DNA of 7,206 bases from Kiritimatiellia bacterium (GCA_018400335.1 JAGYMT010000083.1:1-7206), one strand, 5' to 3'; shown: positions 1 through 6,870, counted from the first letter of the stretch. The notes: generated from the sequence alone by a model not told the origin. Numbers and translations: made by a program.

Positions 1-2
1 AG

Positions 3-140
3 GGCGCGATCTCTCCGCCACCCTGTCCCGATCTCAGATCGGGACTGGCGGATCCGCCCGTGGAGGACGAGCGCGCCGTTCCCATAGGCATCGGCCACAA
101 TGCGAATTCCTGGGTTGCCTCGTCCATCCCGTTCGGATAG
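3..140 (+). CDS. 3' end of an unidentified upstream gene (partial)
   Basis: The frame whose codons begin at position 3 is open from the window edge to a TAG at 138-140. Its last residues read VPIGIGHNANSWVASSIPFG, with codon use (many C/G third positions) like the genes that follow. The stop lies only 9 nt before the ATG of the molybdopterin enzyme, as expected for two genes in one operon. I do not recognise the family from this short tail. The frame also crosses a strong palindrome at 14-52, so residues encoded left of about position 60 may come from an inserted repeat, or the true coding end may be elsewhere. The gene body lies outside the window. Confidence 0.4.
   Translation, partial: GAISPPPCPDLRSGLADPPVEDERAVPIGIGHNANSWVASSIPFG
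14..52. repeat. Imperfect palindrome / hairpin
   Basis: The bases at 25-34 (GTCCCGATCT) are the exact reverse complement of 36-45, around a single central C at 35. Outside a 4-nt bulge (21-24), 14-20 (TCCGCCA) pairs exactly with 46-52 (TGGCGGA), giving 17 bp in all. A second, perfect 12-bp palindrome (GGCGGATCCGCC) overlaps the right arm at 47-58. No T-tract follows on either strand, so it does not look like an intrinsic terminator. It resembles a dispersed REP-like palindromic repeat, but only one copy is visible here. The 9-mer GGATCCGCC recurs at 6711-6719 beside another stem-loop. Confidence 0.7.
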
Positions 141-149
141 AGTAATCCC

Positions 150-2258
150 ATGACAGAAGCACTGAAGAGCACCTGCAGGATGTGCCATGGCGGATGCGGC
201 GCGCTCCTGCATGTCGAAGACGGGCGCCTGGTTCGGGTGGAGGGAGATCCGGACTCGCCTTTCAACAAGGGCAGCCTCTGCATCAAGGGGCTCTCGACGA
301 CCGAACTGGTCTACCACCATGACCGCGTTCTCTTTCCGCTCAAGCGAAAGGGGGCGCGCGGCGGCGGAAAATGGGTTCGGGTGTCCTGGGATGACGCGCT
401 CACCGATATCTGCGGCAGGCTGAAGGAGCTGATCGGGAAATCCGGCCCGGAATCCGTCGGAATAGCGCAGGGCACCGGTCGGCATCATTATGTTGAGACG
501 CTTCGCTTCGCGAACGCGCTTGGCACACCGAATGTCATTGAGCCCGGCGCAGCCCAGTGCTACCTTCCGCGCGTCACGGTTAGCCAGCTCACCTATGGCG
601 ATTTCCCCGTTGGTGATTACGCGGGAGATATACCGCCAAGATGCGCTCTGTTCTGGGGCTCGAATCCCGTGGTTTCCAGCCCGGACGGCAAGGTATGTTT
701 CTCCGTAGCGCGCAGCCTTCCGAAGATCAAGCACGCGATAGCGATTGATCCGCGCCGCTCCGAAACGGCGAGAAAGTGCGGCCTTCACCTTCAGATCAGG
801 CCCGGCTCCGATGCGGCGCTCGCGCTCGCGATGATCAATGTGATCATCGGCGAGCGGCTCTACGATCCTGAATTCATAACCAACTGGACCGTCGGGTTCG
901 ATGAAGTGCGGGCTGCCGTTCAGGACCGCGGCCCTGAATGGGCCGCCGGCATCACGTGGATCAGCCCGGACCTCATCAGACTGGCCGCGAGAACTTACGC
1001 CCGCGAGAGGCCCAACATCCTCGAATGGGGCGTCGCGATCGAGCAGACGCCGAACTGCCTCAACGCAGTGCGCAGCATAGCCGTGCTCCGGGGCATCGCC
1101 GGGACCTTTGATGTGCCCGGCGGGGAATTGCTCGGCATGCACATTCTCAAAACCCCGCCCGTAAACGTGGGAAAGAATGCCGAGGACCTTGTTGCAAAAA
1201 GGCTGGGCGCCGGAAAGTACAAGTTGCTGGGAGGACAGCATGCGTTCATCCGCATGGCCCACGCGCCCACATTGTTCCAGGCTATGTTGACGGGAAAGCC
1301 CTACCCTGTCACTTCCCTGCTCGTTTTCGGCAGCAATCTCCTGACGTCGTACGCCAACCCGCGCATGATTGAGCGCGCGATGTCGGGCATGGAGTTGATC
1401 GTCGTGTCCGATTTTTTCAAGACCCCCACGGCCGAACTGGCGGACTACATCCTGCCGGCCGCCACATGGCCGGAGATCAATGCTCTCGTGGGTCTTCCGT
1501 ACATGGCGGAGAACGCCGCGCTTGTTCAGCAGCGCGCTATAACGGTCGGCGAATGCCGCCCGGACGAGGAGACACTCTTCCAACTTGCATCACGGCTCGG
1601 GCTGAACTACCGGCGGGCCGATGTGCCTGAAGCGCTGGACCAGCGGCTGAGGCGGACCGGCATGACCTTTCAGGATCTGAAGACTGCCGGCTTTCATCGT
1701 CCGCCCCACGTCTATAAAAAATACGAGGCAAAGGGATTCAGAACGCCTTCGCGAAAGATCGAACTCTCATCAAGCATTCTCAGGGAGCTTGGTTACAACC
1801 CTGTCCCCGCACATCAGGAGCCTCCCGAGAGTCCGCTCTCGGAGCCGGACCTCCTGAAGGATTTCCCTTACATCCTCATAACGGGCGCGAGAACTTCGGC
1901 CTATTTCCTCTCCGAGGGCCGGCAGATCGAGTCGCGCCGGCGAACCAGGCGGGACCCGCTCGCCCAGATTCACCCGGAAGCGGCGAAGGAAAACGGGGTC
2001 GAAGATAATGACTGGATCGAGGTGACGACGCCGAGGGGCGCGGCCGGTTTCAGGGCGCGGGTTACGGAAGACATTCACCCGCGTGTTGTATCCGTGGATC
2101 ACGCGTGGTGGTCTCCGGAGAAAGACACGCCTGACCACGGAGTGTGGGAATCCAACGCCAATCTGCTCACCCGCGGTGACGGTCCTTACGACCAGGCCTT
2201 CGGAAGCAGCCAGCTGCGCGGCCTGCTCTGCCGCATCACCAGGCGCCTGTCCTCTTGA
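150..2258 (+). CDS. Molybdopterin (Mo/W-bisMGD) oxidoreductase, DMSO-reductase superfamily
   Basis: This is a complete 702-residue catalytic subunit of the DMSO-reductase superfamily. The N-terminus carries a [4Fe-4S] motif, CRMCHGGC with the fourth Cys in SLCIKG (Cys9, 12, 16, 44). The following Lys46 usually links cluster and pterin. The central molybdopterin domain contains AAQCYLPR, where Cys137 is the likely metal ligand, as in Cys-ligated formate dehydrogenases, Nap and acetylene hydratase. The C-terminal MGD-binding domain starts near residue 570 (YILITGARTSAYFLSEGRQ) and ends GPYDQAFGSSQLRGLLCRI. There is no twin-arginine signal, so it should act in the cytoplasm. A GAG at 140-142 lies 7 nt before the ATG and supports this start. 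Cysteine spacing resembles acetylene hydratase, but residue 13 is His where I recall a catalytic Asp. Substrate cannot be fixed from sequence. No ferredoxin-like or membrane partner is visible; the preceding gene is cut off. The 3' end overlaps the convergent sugar transferase by 23 bp. Confidence 0.93.
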   Translation: MTEALKSTCRMCHGGCGALLHVEDGRLVRVEGDPDSPFNKGSLCIKGLSTTELVYHHDRVLFPLKRKGARGGGKWVRVSWDDALTDICGRLKELIGKSGPESVGIAQGTGRHHYVETLRFANALGTPNVIEPGAAQCYLPRVTVSQLTYGDFPVGDYAGDIPPRCALFWGSNPVVSSPDGKVCFSVARSLPKIKHAIAIDPRRSETARKCGLHLQIRPGSDAALALAMINVIIGERLYDPEFITNWTVGFDEVRAAVQDRGPEWAAGITWISPDLIRLAARTYARERPNILEWGVAIEQTPNCLNAVRSIAVLRGIAGTFDVPGGELLGMHILKTPPVNVGKNAEDLVAKRLGAGKYKLLGGQHAFIRMAHAPTLFQAMLTGKPYPVTSLLVFGSNLLTSYANPRMIERAMSGMELIVVSDFFKTPTAELADYILPAATWPEINALVGLPYMAENAALVQQRAITVGECRPDEETLFQLASRLGLNYRRADVPEALDQRLRRTGMTFQDLKTAGFHRPPHVYKKYEAKGFRTPSRKIELSSSILRELGYNPVPAHQEPPESPLSEPDLLKDFPYILITGARTSAYFLSEGRQIESRRRTRRDPLAQIHPEAAKENGVEDNDWIEVTTPRGAAGFRARVTEDIHPRVVSVDHAWWSPEKDTPDHGVWESNANLLTRGDGPYDQAFGSSQLRGLLCRITRRLSS

Positions 2259-3339
2259 ACAGGGTGACGATCGTCTTGAAAATGATTATGACATCCAGCT
2301 TCAACGACCAGTGATCCACGTACTCGAGATCCAGTTTCATCCACTCCTTGAAATTTATCTCGTTCCGCCCGGAAGCCTGCCACAGCCCCGTGAGCCCAGG
2401 CTTCATGGAAGCGCGCCGCCTCAATTCTCCGCTGATCTCCCTCGCCTCGTAGACCGGCAGGGGACGCGGCCCGACCAGACTCATCTCGCCCTTAAGCACG
2501 TTCCAGAGCTGGGGCAGCTCATCCAGACTGAATCGTCTCAGCCACCGGCCCGGCCCGGTCACCCTCGGATCGTCAGGCGCCTTGAAAACAGGGCCGTCCA
2601 TCACGTTAGCAGCCAGCGCCTTTTCCCGAATGCTCTCGGCGTTTTCGACCATGGTACGAAACTTGTACATCGTGAAAGTCCGGCCGTTCAGCCCCATGCA
2701 TTTCTGCAGAAATATGACAGGCCCCCTGGTGGTGAGCTTGATCAACAAGGAAATCGCGAGCATCAGCGGCGAAAGGACAACCAGCGCCGTGAGCGAAAGG
2801 AGGACATCCATGCCGCGCTTGATAAACGCATCGCGCGACTTCGTCGCGCGGGACACGAACGCGACAACCGGCATACCCGGCACCTCGTCGTTCTCCGCCA
2901 CGCTTGCCGTTTCCTCAAACATGTTGCCGATGAGCCTTCCGCGTATACCCATCCTCGCGCACACGGCCAGATGGTGTTCCAGGTCGGCGCTGGAAGTGAC
3001 CGGCGCGGCGAAAAACACCTCGTCAATCGGATTGTCGTGGAGGAACTTTTCCAGATCGGACACCATTCCGACGACCGGAACATTCAGAACGGTATCGCCC
3101 ACCTCCCTCGGGTCGGGCGAGAGAATACCGGCCACGGCGAAACCGGCGTCAATGGCCAAGGTGAAACGTCTGAGCGGCTCGAACAGAACAGTCCGCTTGC
3201 CCACCAGGAGAACCTGCTTCGAATCAACACCGCCGGCCCTGACGAACCGGAGCGAGGCATACAGCATCACCTTCTCCGCGGAGAGAAGGAGCATGCTCAC
3301 CGCGGTGAACAGGAAAACGAAGCTCCTGTTGATCTCGTG
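2236..3339 (-). CDS. Polyprenyl-phosphate sugar-1-phosphate transferase (WbaP/WcaJ-like), 5' end disrupted
   Basis: Enzymes of this family start surface-polysaccharide repeat units by moving a sugar-1-phosphate from a UDP-sugar to undecaprenyl phosphate at the inner membrane. The frame shows one hydrophobic helix (RSFVFLFTAVSMLLLS), a Rossmann-like middle domain beginning VLLVGKR near 3213, and a complete catalytic domain. The latter has the membrane-embedded helix after KRGMDVLL (from ~2820), YKFRTM (2650-2667), SLDELPQLWNVLKGEMSLVG with the catalytic Asp-Glu at 2518-2523, KPGLTGLWQ (~2380-2403), and a normal ending, FKRTGAW-stop. The usual four or five N-terminal membrane helices are reduced. 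An apparent first helix lies in another frame, fused to the upstream glycosyltransferase, with the switch near 3340. The same frame stays open to an ATG at 3492, but codons before 3339 look like an out-of-frame shadow. ATG 3294 or GTG 3300 could start an independent protein. The catalytic core looks intact, so activity is possible. Confidence 0.85.
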   Translation of the reverse strand, partial: HEINRSFVFLFTAVSMLLLSAEKVMLYASLRFVRAGGVDSKQVLLVGKRTVLFEPLRRFTLAIDAGFAVAGILSPDPREVGDTVLNVPVVGMVSDLEKFLHDNPIDEVFFAAPVTSSADLEHHLAVCARMGIRGRLIGNMFEETASVAENDEVPGMPVVAFVSRATKSRDAFIKRGMDVLLSLTALVVLSPLMLAISLLIKLTTRGPVIFLQKCMGLNGRTFTMYKFRTMVENAESIREKALAANVMDGPVFKAPDDPRVTGPGRWLRRFSLDELPQLWNVLKGEMSLVGPRPLPVYEAREISGELRRRASMKPGLTGLWQASGRNEINFKEWMKLDLEYVDHWSLKLDVIIIFKTIVTLFKRTGAW

Positions 3340-4469
3340 AAAAGCGGCGCGAGAACATCCCTTCTGAGCCAGAACGCCAGCCGGAACGAAAAGGCCAGCA
3401 CGCACAAGTCCAGGAGCATGTGCAGGAAGATGAAGTATGGCAGGCGGGAATCGCGCGGCGATTTGATCGGCGGCTTGAAAAGGCTCAGGCATATTCCAAA
3501 CCCGATGGAACCGGCCCGCAGGATCAGGCCGAGAGGAAGAAAGGGAGCAAGGCCGCGGTCAAAGCGCATAACCTCCCCGCAGAACGAAAAAGACGATGCG
3601 GCAAACAGCACGGCGAACAGAGCGGCGAAGGCCAACGCCCACGGGCTTAGCAACGCAACGGGAAGCGACAGGAGCAAGCCCGCCAGCGCCGCTATCTGCA
3701 CCTTGAGACTCTGCGGCGTATAGCTGTCCGTAATGACCTTGCCGACGAAGCGCCTGTAGACGGCGACGCGCCAGTAGCCCCGCCAGAACTTGTTCCTGGC
3801 ATAGCGGCGCCATGTCGCCGGATGCGTATGCCGCACCCTGGCATCGGGCGCGAACACCATCCGCCTGGCCGGGCGTCCGTCCGGACCGGGCCTGCAGACA
3901 ACCGCGGCCATCCGGTACGACAGGTCCACATCCTCGTTATTGGCTTTCGGAAAACTGGGATCGAAGCCGCCGACTTCATGAAATGCGTCTCTCCGGAAGG
4001 CGCCGGAATAGGTATCCACGAAATCAACGTGGTCCTTGCCCCTCATCATGTTATAGCGGGTCTCGAATTCGGCCTGGGCGAAACGCGCGGCAGGCTCCGG
4101 CTGGGCCGTGATATAGGCGCCCTTGACTCCCACTATACCGGCATCATCGAACGGGGCCAGCATTTTCTCAAGCCAGTCCGGCTCCGGAACGCAGTCGGCA
4201 TCGGTGAACACAAGTATATCACCCCTTGCCAGGGCCGCGCCCCTGTTTCTGGCCTTCGCCGGCCCGCCGTGCTGAATTGACACGAGGTTCACGGGAAAAG
4301 CGCGAACCGTTTCATAGGTGTCGTCGGTGGAACCGTCATCAACCACGATGACCTCGAAAAGGTCGGCGGAGAGGGTCTGATTCCGCAAGGCGGAAAGGCA
4401 CTGGACAATGGCCGCCGCCCCGTTGTAGACGGGAACAATGACGGACGCGCTTGACGATCTTCTCCCCAT
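3297..4469 (-). CDS. Family 2 glycosyltransferase with C-terminal membrane helices, fused to sugar-transferase helix 1
   Basis: An inverting GT-A glycosyltransferase of about 390 residues. Visible motifs are SVIVPVYNG (residues 9-17), VVDDGSTDDT (42-51), the DxD metal site FTDAD (88-92), GGFDPSFPKANNED (167-180) with the probable base in the ED pair, and ARNKFWRGYWR (224-234). Hydrophobic segments at about 258-293 and 308-330 anchor it in the membrane, as in related surface-polysaccharide enzymes. Homologous proteins begin a few residues before VIVPVYN, so I chose ATG 4467-4469, preceded by GGA at about 5 nt. ATG 4521-4523 is an alternative, overlapping an upstream TGA as TGATG. The family would normally end near residue 335. 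Here the frame continues into LPYFIFLHMLLDLCVLAF and FRLAFWLRR, which looks like helix 1 of the following sugar transferase, then runs into non-homologous sequence (FTRSTGASFSCSPR) and stops. The true product may therefore be a fusion interrupted by a frameshift. Confidence 0.85.
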   Translation of the reverse strand: MGRRSSSASVIVPVYNGAAAIVQCLSALRNQTLSADLFEVIVVDDGSTDDTYETVRAFPVNLVSIQHGGPAKARNRGAALARGDILVFTDADCVPEPDWLEKMLAPFDDAGIVGVKGAYITAQPEPAARFAQAEFETRYNMMRGKDHVDFVDTYSGAFRRDAFHEVGGFDPSFPKANNEDVDLSYRMAAVVCRPGPDGRPARRMVFAPDARVRHTHPATWRRYARNKFWRGYWRVAVYRRFVGKVITDSYTPQSLKVQIAALAGLLLSLPVALLSPWALAFAALFAVLFAASSFSFCGEVMRFDRGLAPFLPLGLILRAGSIGFGICLSLFKPPIKSPRDSRLPYFIFLHMLLDLCVLAFSFRLAFWLRRDVLAPLFTRSTGASFSCSPR

Positions 4470-4708
4470 TCCATTCCCACGACTCGAGAAAGGAGCGCAA
4501 TTCATCCAGCAGCGCCGACTCATCACCCGGTCCCACGCAACCCCTCGGACGCTCGCTTTTCCTGTTGAGGTAGATCCTGCATGGGTCCAGCGCGAACGCG
4601 CGCGTGTTCTCCGTGATTCCCTCGAAACCGGGCCCGAGCGCGGCGTCCATCTTCAGGAACGCCGTCAAGTCCTATCAGAACGGTGTGTTTTTTTGCATCT
4701 GCCGTCAT
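4444..4708 (-). pseudogene. Remnant of an alkaline-phosphatase-superfamily (type I phosphodiesterase-like) gene
   Basis: Two pieces of one family are recognisable in different frames. ATG 4706-4708 begins MTADAKKHTVLIGLDGVP, matching the N-terminal metal-binding strand (VLVIGLDG) of these phosphohydrolases. From about 4659 the match moves to the next frame: AFLKMDAALGPGFEGI, then TRAFALDPCRIYLNRK (RIYLN at 4564-4578), PRGCVGPGDE and SWEWNGEKIVKRV. In full-length relatives this second block lies several hundred residues downstream of GLDG. The segment with the nucleophile and the SDHG-type metal site is absent, as is everything after KIVKRV. A good ribosome-binding site remains (AAGGA at 4715-4719, 6 nt before ATG), starting 2 nt after the rpoD stop. 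In the starting frame translation would end at a TGA at 4523-4525. The gene cannot encode an active enzyme. The family match is from memory and would be tested by a profile search of both frames. Confidence 0.65.
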
Positions 4709-4710
4709 GC

Positions 4711-6636
4711 TCAATCCTTGGTTTCAAGGAATCCCTCCAGCTTCTGCAATCGCGTGGGATGCCTCAGCTTCCGCAGCGCCTTGCCCTCAATCTGCCTTAT
4801 CCTCTCCCTCGTGACACCGAAGAGGCTCCCGACCTCCTCCAACGTGCGCGGATTGCCGTCGTCAATTCCGAAACGGAGCTTGAGCACCTTCTGCTCGCGA
4901 TCGGTGAGAGTCTTTATAACCTCGTGCAGCCGCTCGCGCAGCAGCGTGTAGGCGGTCATCTCCGACGGATTCTCAGCGCCCTTGTCCTCGATGAAATCCC
5001 CGAAATAGGCATCGTCGTTGTCGCCCACGGTTGCCTGCAGCGAAATAGGCTGCTGGGACATCTTGAAGACCTCGCGAACCCGCTCGACCGGGAGGTCCAC
5101 CTCGTTGGCCACCTCCTCGGGAATCGGCTCACGTCCGAAATCCTGGAGCAGCTGTTTCTGGACGCGCACGAGCTTGTTGATCGTTTCGATCATATGAACC
5201 GGAATGCGGATGGTCCGCGCCTGATCGGCAATAGCGCGGGTCGCGGCCTGCCGAATCCACCAGGTGGCGTATGTGCTGAACTTGTAGCCTCTCCTGTATT
5301 CGAATTTTTCAACGGCCCGCATCAGACCGGTGTTGCCCTCCTGAATCAGGTCCAGGAACATCAGTCCCCTGTTCATGTATTTCTTCACGATGCTGATCAC
5401 CAGTCTCAGGTTGGCCTCGGCCATCTCGGTCCTCGCCTTGTGCCCTTTCTTCAGCCAATCCTTCAGCTCGCGGTACTTCTTCTCAAAGGTTTCGCCGTCC
5501 ATCAGGTACTCCAGCTCCATCTTCCTCTTCTGATTGCGCGCTGAGCGCAGCGGGCCGGCGGCTGCTGCCTTTTTGCGTCCCTTAAGGCCCTCAAGGCGGG
5601 CAATTTCCGCCACGCACCTGGAAAACTCCTGATAATGGACATCGGCAACGTTCACAAAATCCTCTATCGCCTTCTGCTTGAAATGAAGGTTATCAAGGCT
5701 CTTGCCGTATTCCTTAAACGCGTTATCAAAAGCCCTCTTCGCCCGGGAAGCGGATGTGGATCCGGTCTTCCGCGATAACATATTGGCGAAGTGCACCAGC
5801 AACCTGGAGTGGAACAGCTTGATCTTTTTCTCCAGCGAGGGCATGCTCCTGAAATACTTGTCGCGACTGTCGCCATGCTTATCCATGATGATACGATCGA
5901 AGCGCTCGTCACCGTCATGCAGCCGCTGCCCGAGGCCGAGATAGGCTTCCATGGAGAACCCGAACTGCTTAAACAGGGCACGGGCGTTGATCTCGGCCTC
6001 CTCTATACGCTTACATATCTCAACCTCCTGGCTCCGGGTCAGAAGCGGCACCTGCCCCATCTGGTGCAGATACATGCGTATAGGATCATCCATCACGTCG
6101 AACGTCTTGGCCTGCTCCGCGCGATCATGCTTCTCTGCCTGCTTCTTGAAATCCTCCACGTCGGCGGAGTCAATAATCTCAATATCCATGCCGCGAAGCA
6201 TGAGAATGAAACCGTCAATTTCCTCGGGGTCAATAAGCTCGGTGGGCAGGCTTTCATTGATGTCGTTATGCGTGAGATAGCCCTGCTCGCGGGCCAGCTT
6301 CACGAGCAGCTTCATCTTGTCCATCAGCTCTTCACTGTTCATCTTCACCCGGACATTGGGCTTCATCGTATCAGGGACGCCCTCCGCGCCGGCGGATTTA
6401 GGGGCACCCTTGCCGGCATGAGCGGGGACGGGTGACGCCAGCGTCGCTTTCTTCTTCCGGGAAACCTCCGTCTTCCCGGCCGATGCGGACGCAGGAGCCG
6501 GCGCCTGTTTGGACACGCCGGACTTCGTGCCCGGATCGGCCTTTCCCGCTGCCGCCATTTTTGTTGCCGCGCCCGGCTTGGGCGTCTTCTTCCCGGCCGA
6601 CTTCTTTTCGATGGTCTTTTTCTTGCTCATAGTCAT
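4711..6636 (-). CDS. rpoD: RNA polymerase primary sigma factor (sigma-70)
   Basis: The housekeeping sigma factor, which directs core RNA polymerase to -35/-10 promoters. From ATG 6636 it has 641 residues. Residues 1-95 form a Lys/Ala/Pro/Ser-rich tail, followed by region 1.1 ([20 protein letters not shown], ~102-121), region 1.2 ([16 protein letters not shown], ~184-199), a non-conserved insert (~220-400), region 2 ([20 protein letters not shown], then [19 protein letters not shown] and the -10 contact [14 protein letters not shown], ~408-470), region 3, and region 4 with the -35 helix-turn-helix ([20 protein letters not shown], ~598-617). It ends [26 protein letters not shown] has Gly where most primary sigmas have Ala. 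GTG 6642 and ATG 6630 are alternative starts; GAG 5 nt before ATG 6636 favours the latter. All catalytically important regions are intact, so it is probably the essential sigma factor. It is followed 2 nt later by the phosphatase remnant. Confidence 0.97.
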   Translation of the reverse strand: MTMSKKKTIEKKSAGKKTPKPGAATKMAAAGKADPGTKSGVSKQAPAPASASAGKTEVSRKKKATLASPVPAHAGKGAPKSAGAEGVPDTMKPNVRVKMNSEELMDKMKLLVKLAREQGYLTHNDINESLPTELIDPEEIDGFILMLRGMDIEIIDSADVEDFKKQAEKHDRAEQAKTFDVMDDPIRMYLHQMGQVPLLTRSQEVEICKRIEEAEINARALFKQFGFSMEAYLGLGQRLHDGDERFDRIIMDKHGDSRDKYFRSMPSLEKKIKLFHSRLLVHFANMLSRKTGSTSASRAKRAFDNAFKEYGKSLDNLHFKQKAIEDFVNVADVHYQEFSRCVAEIARLEGLKGRKKAAAAGPLRSARNQKRKMELEYLMDGETFEKKYRELKDWLKKGHKARTEMAEANLRLVISIVKKYMNRGLMFLDLIQEGNTGLMRAVEKFEYRRGYKFSTYATWWIRQAATRAIADQARTIRIPVHMIETINKLVRVQKQLLQDFGREPIPEEVANEVDLPVERVREVFKMSQQPISLQATVGDNDDAYFGDFIEDKGAENPSEMTAYTLLRERLHEVIKTLTDREQKVLKLRFGIDDGNPRTLEEVGSLFGVTRERIRQIEGKALRKLRHPTRLQKLEGFLETKD

Positions 6637-6652
6637 GGCCACTCACATGAGG

Positions 6653-6679
6653 GTTAAACTTCCGAAAGATTCCGGTCAA
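6653..6679 (-). promoter_or_regulatory. Candidate rpoD promoter (weak)
   Basis: On the minus strand TTGACC (6674-6679) matches the -35 consensus at 5 of 6 positions. After 15 nt comes TTTAAC (6653-6658), 4 of 6 for -10. The spacer is short and the -10 poor, so this may be a minor or chance match. It would give a leader of about 10 nt before the rpoD start. Read-through from the tRNA-Thr promoter upstream is the other obvious source of rpoD mRNA. Confidence 0.3.
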
Positions 6680-6691
6680 CACACACGAATT

Positions 6692-6713
6692 TCCGGGCTG
6701 TTACCGGCCCGGA
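6692..6713 (-). other. Stem-loop between tRNA-Thr and rpoD
   Basis: A perfect 7-bp GC-rich stem (TCCGGGC at 6692-6698 with GCCCGGA at 6707-6713) closes an 8-nt loop. It lies between the tRNA 3' end and the rpoD start. On the minus strand the stem is followed by AATTCG, not a T-tract, so an intrinsic terminator is not supported. It could be a processing or pausing site in a tRNA-rpoD transcript, or part of a palindromic repeat. Confidence 0.4.
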
Positions 6714-6742
6714 TCCGCCGCAATCCGTCAAATGCCGCAAAA

Positions 6743-6815
6743 AGCCAACGGTCGGATTCGAACCGACGACCGGCGCATTACGAATGCGCTGCTCTACCAG
6801 CTGAGCTACGTTGGC
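6743..6815 (-). tRNA. tRNA-Thr(CGT)
   Basis: A complete 73-nt cloverleaf: acceptor GCCAACG/CGTTGGC, D stem GCTC/GAGC with loop AGCTGGTA, anticodon stem GCGCA/TGCGC, loop TTCGTAA, variable CGGTC, and T arm GTCGG-TTCGAAT-CCGAC. The anticodon is CGT, reading the Thr codon ACG. CCA is not encoded; the base after the acceptor is T, followed by a short T run (6739-6743 on this strand). It lies 107 nt upstream of rpoD on the same strand and has its own strong promoter. Confidence 0.97.
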
Positions 6816-6832
6816 GATTGAGAAACTTGAAT

Positions 6833-6860
6833 ATTATGTCCGATCCCCCCCGTTTGTCAA
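6833..6860 (-). promoter_or_regulatory. Sigma-70 promoter of tRNA-Thr
   Basis: On the minus strand a perfect -35 TTGACA (6855-6860) is separated by 16 nt from CATAAT (6833-6838), 5 of 6 for -10. The spacer holds a run of seven G. Transcription would start near 6826, giving a leader of about 11 nt before the tRNA. An AT-containing tandem repeat lies directly upstream and may strengthen it. Confidence 0.75.
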
Positions 6861-6870
6861 CGCGAATAAT

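Noticed and set aside
995..1270. Minus-strand open frame inside the molybdopterin gene
   Set aside because: It is a complementary shadow of a conserved catalytic domain, with no independent evidence.
3334..3350. Programmed -1 frameshift site
   Set aside because: There is no canonical X XXY YYZ heptamer in the reading phase; only a single TTC-to-TTT slip is possible. A base indel or deletion is simpler, so I left it as one hypothesis.
2083..3723. Long + strand open frame of about 546 codons opposite the sugar transferase
   Set aside because: It is rich in Arg, His and Gln, has no recognisable domain, and is antisense to a frame with clear catalytic motifs. It is a GC-rich shadow.
4523..4708. 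A functional small protein of about 61 residues after rpoD
   Set aside because: Only the first 18 residues resemble a family; the rest is out-of-frame sequence of the phosphatase remnant. It is better treated as a decayed gene or leader ORF.
4438..5544. + strand open frame of about 368 codons opposite rpoD
   Set aside because: It mirrors codons of conserved sigma regions 2-4 on the other strand and has no family resemblance of its own. The same applies to the frame at 5791-6435.
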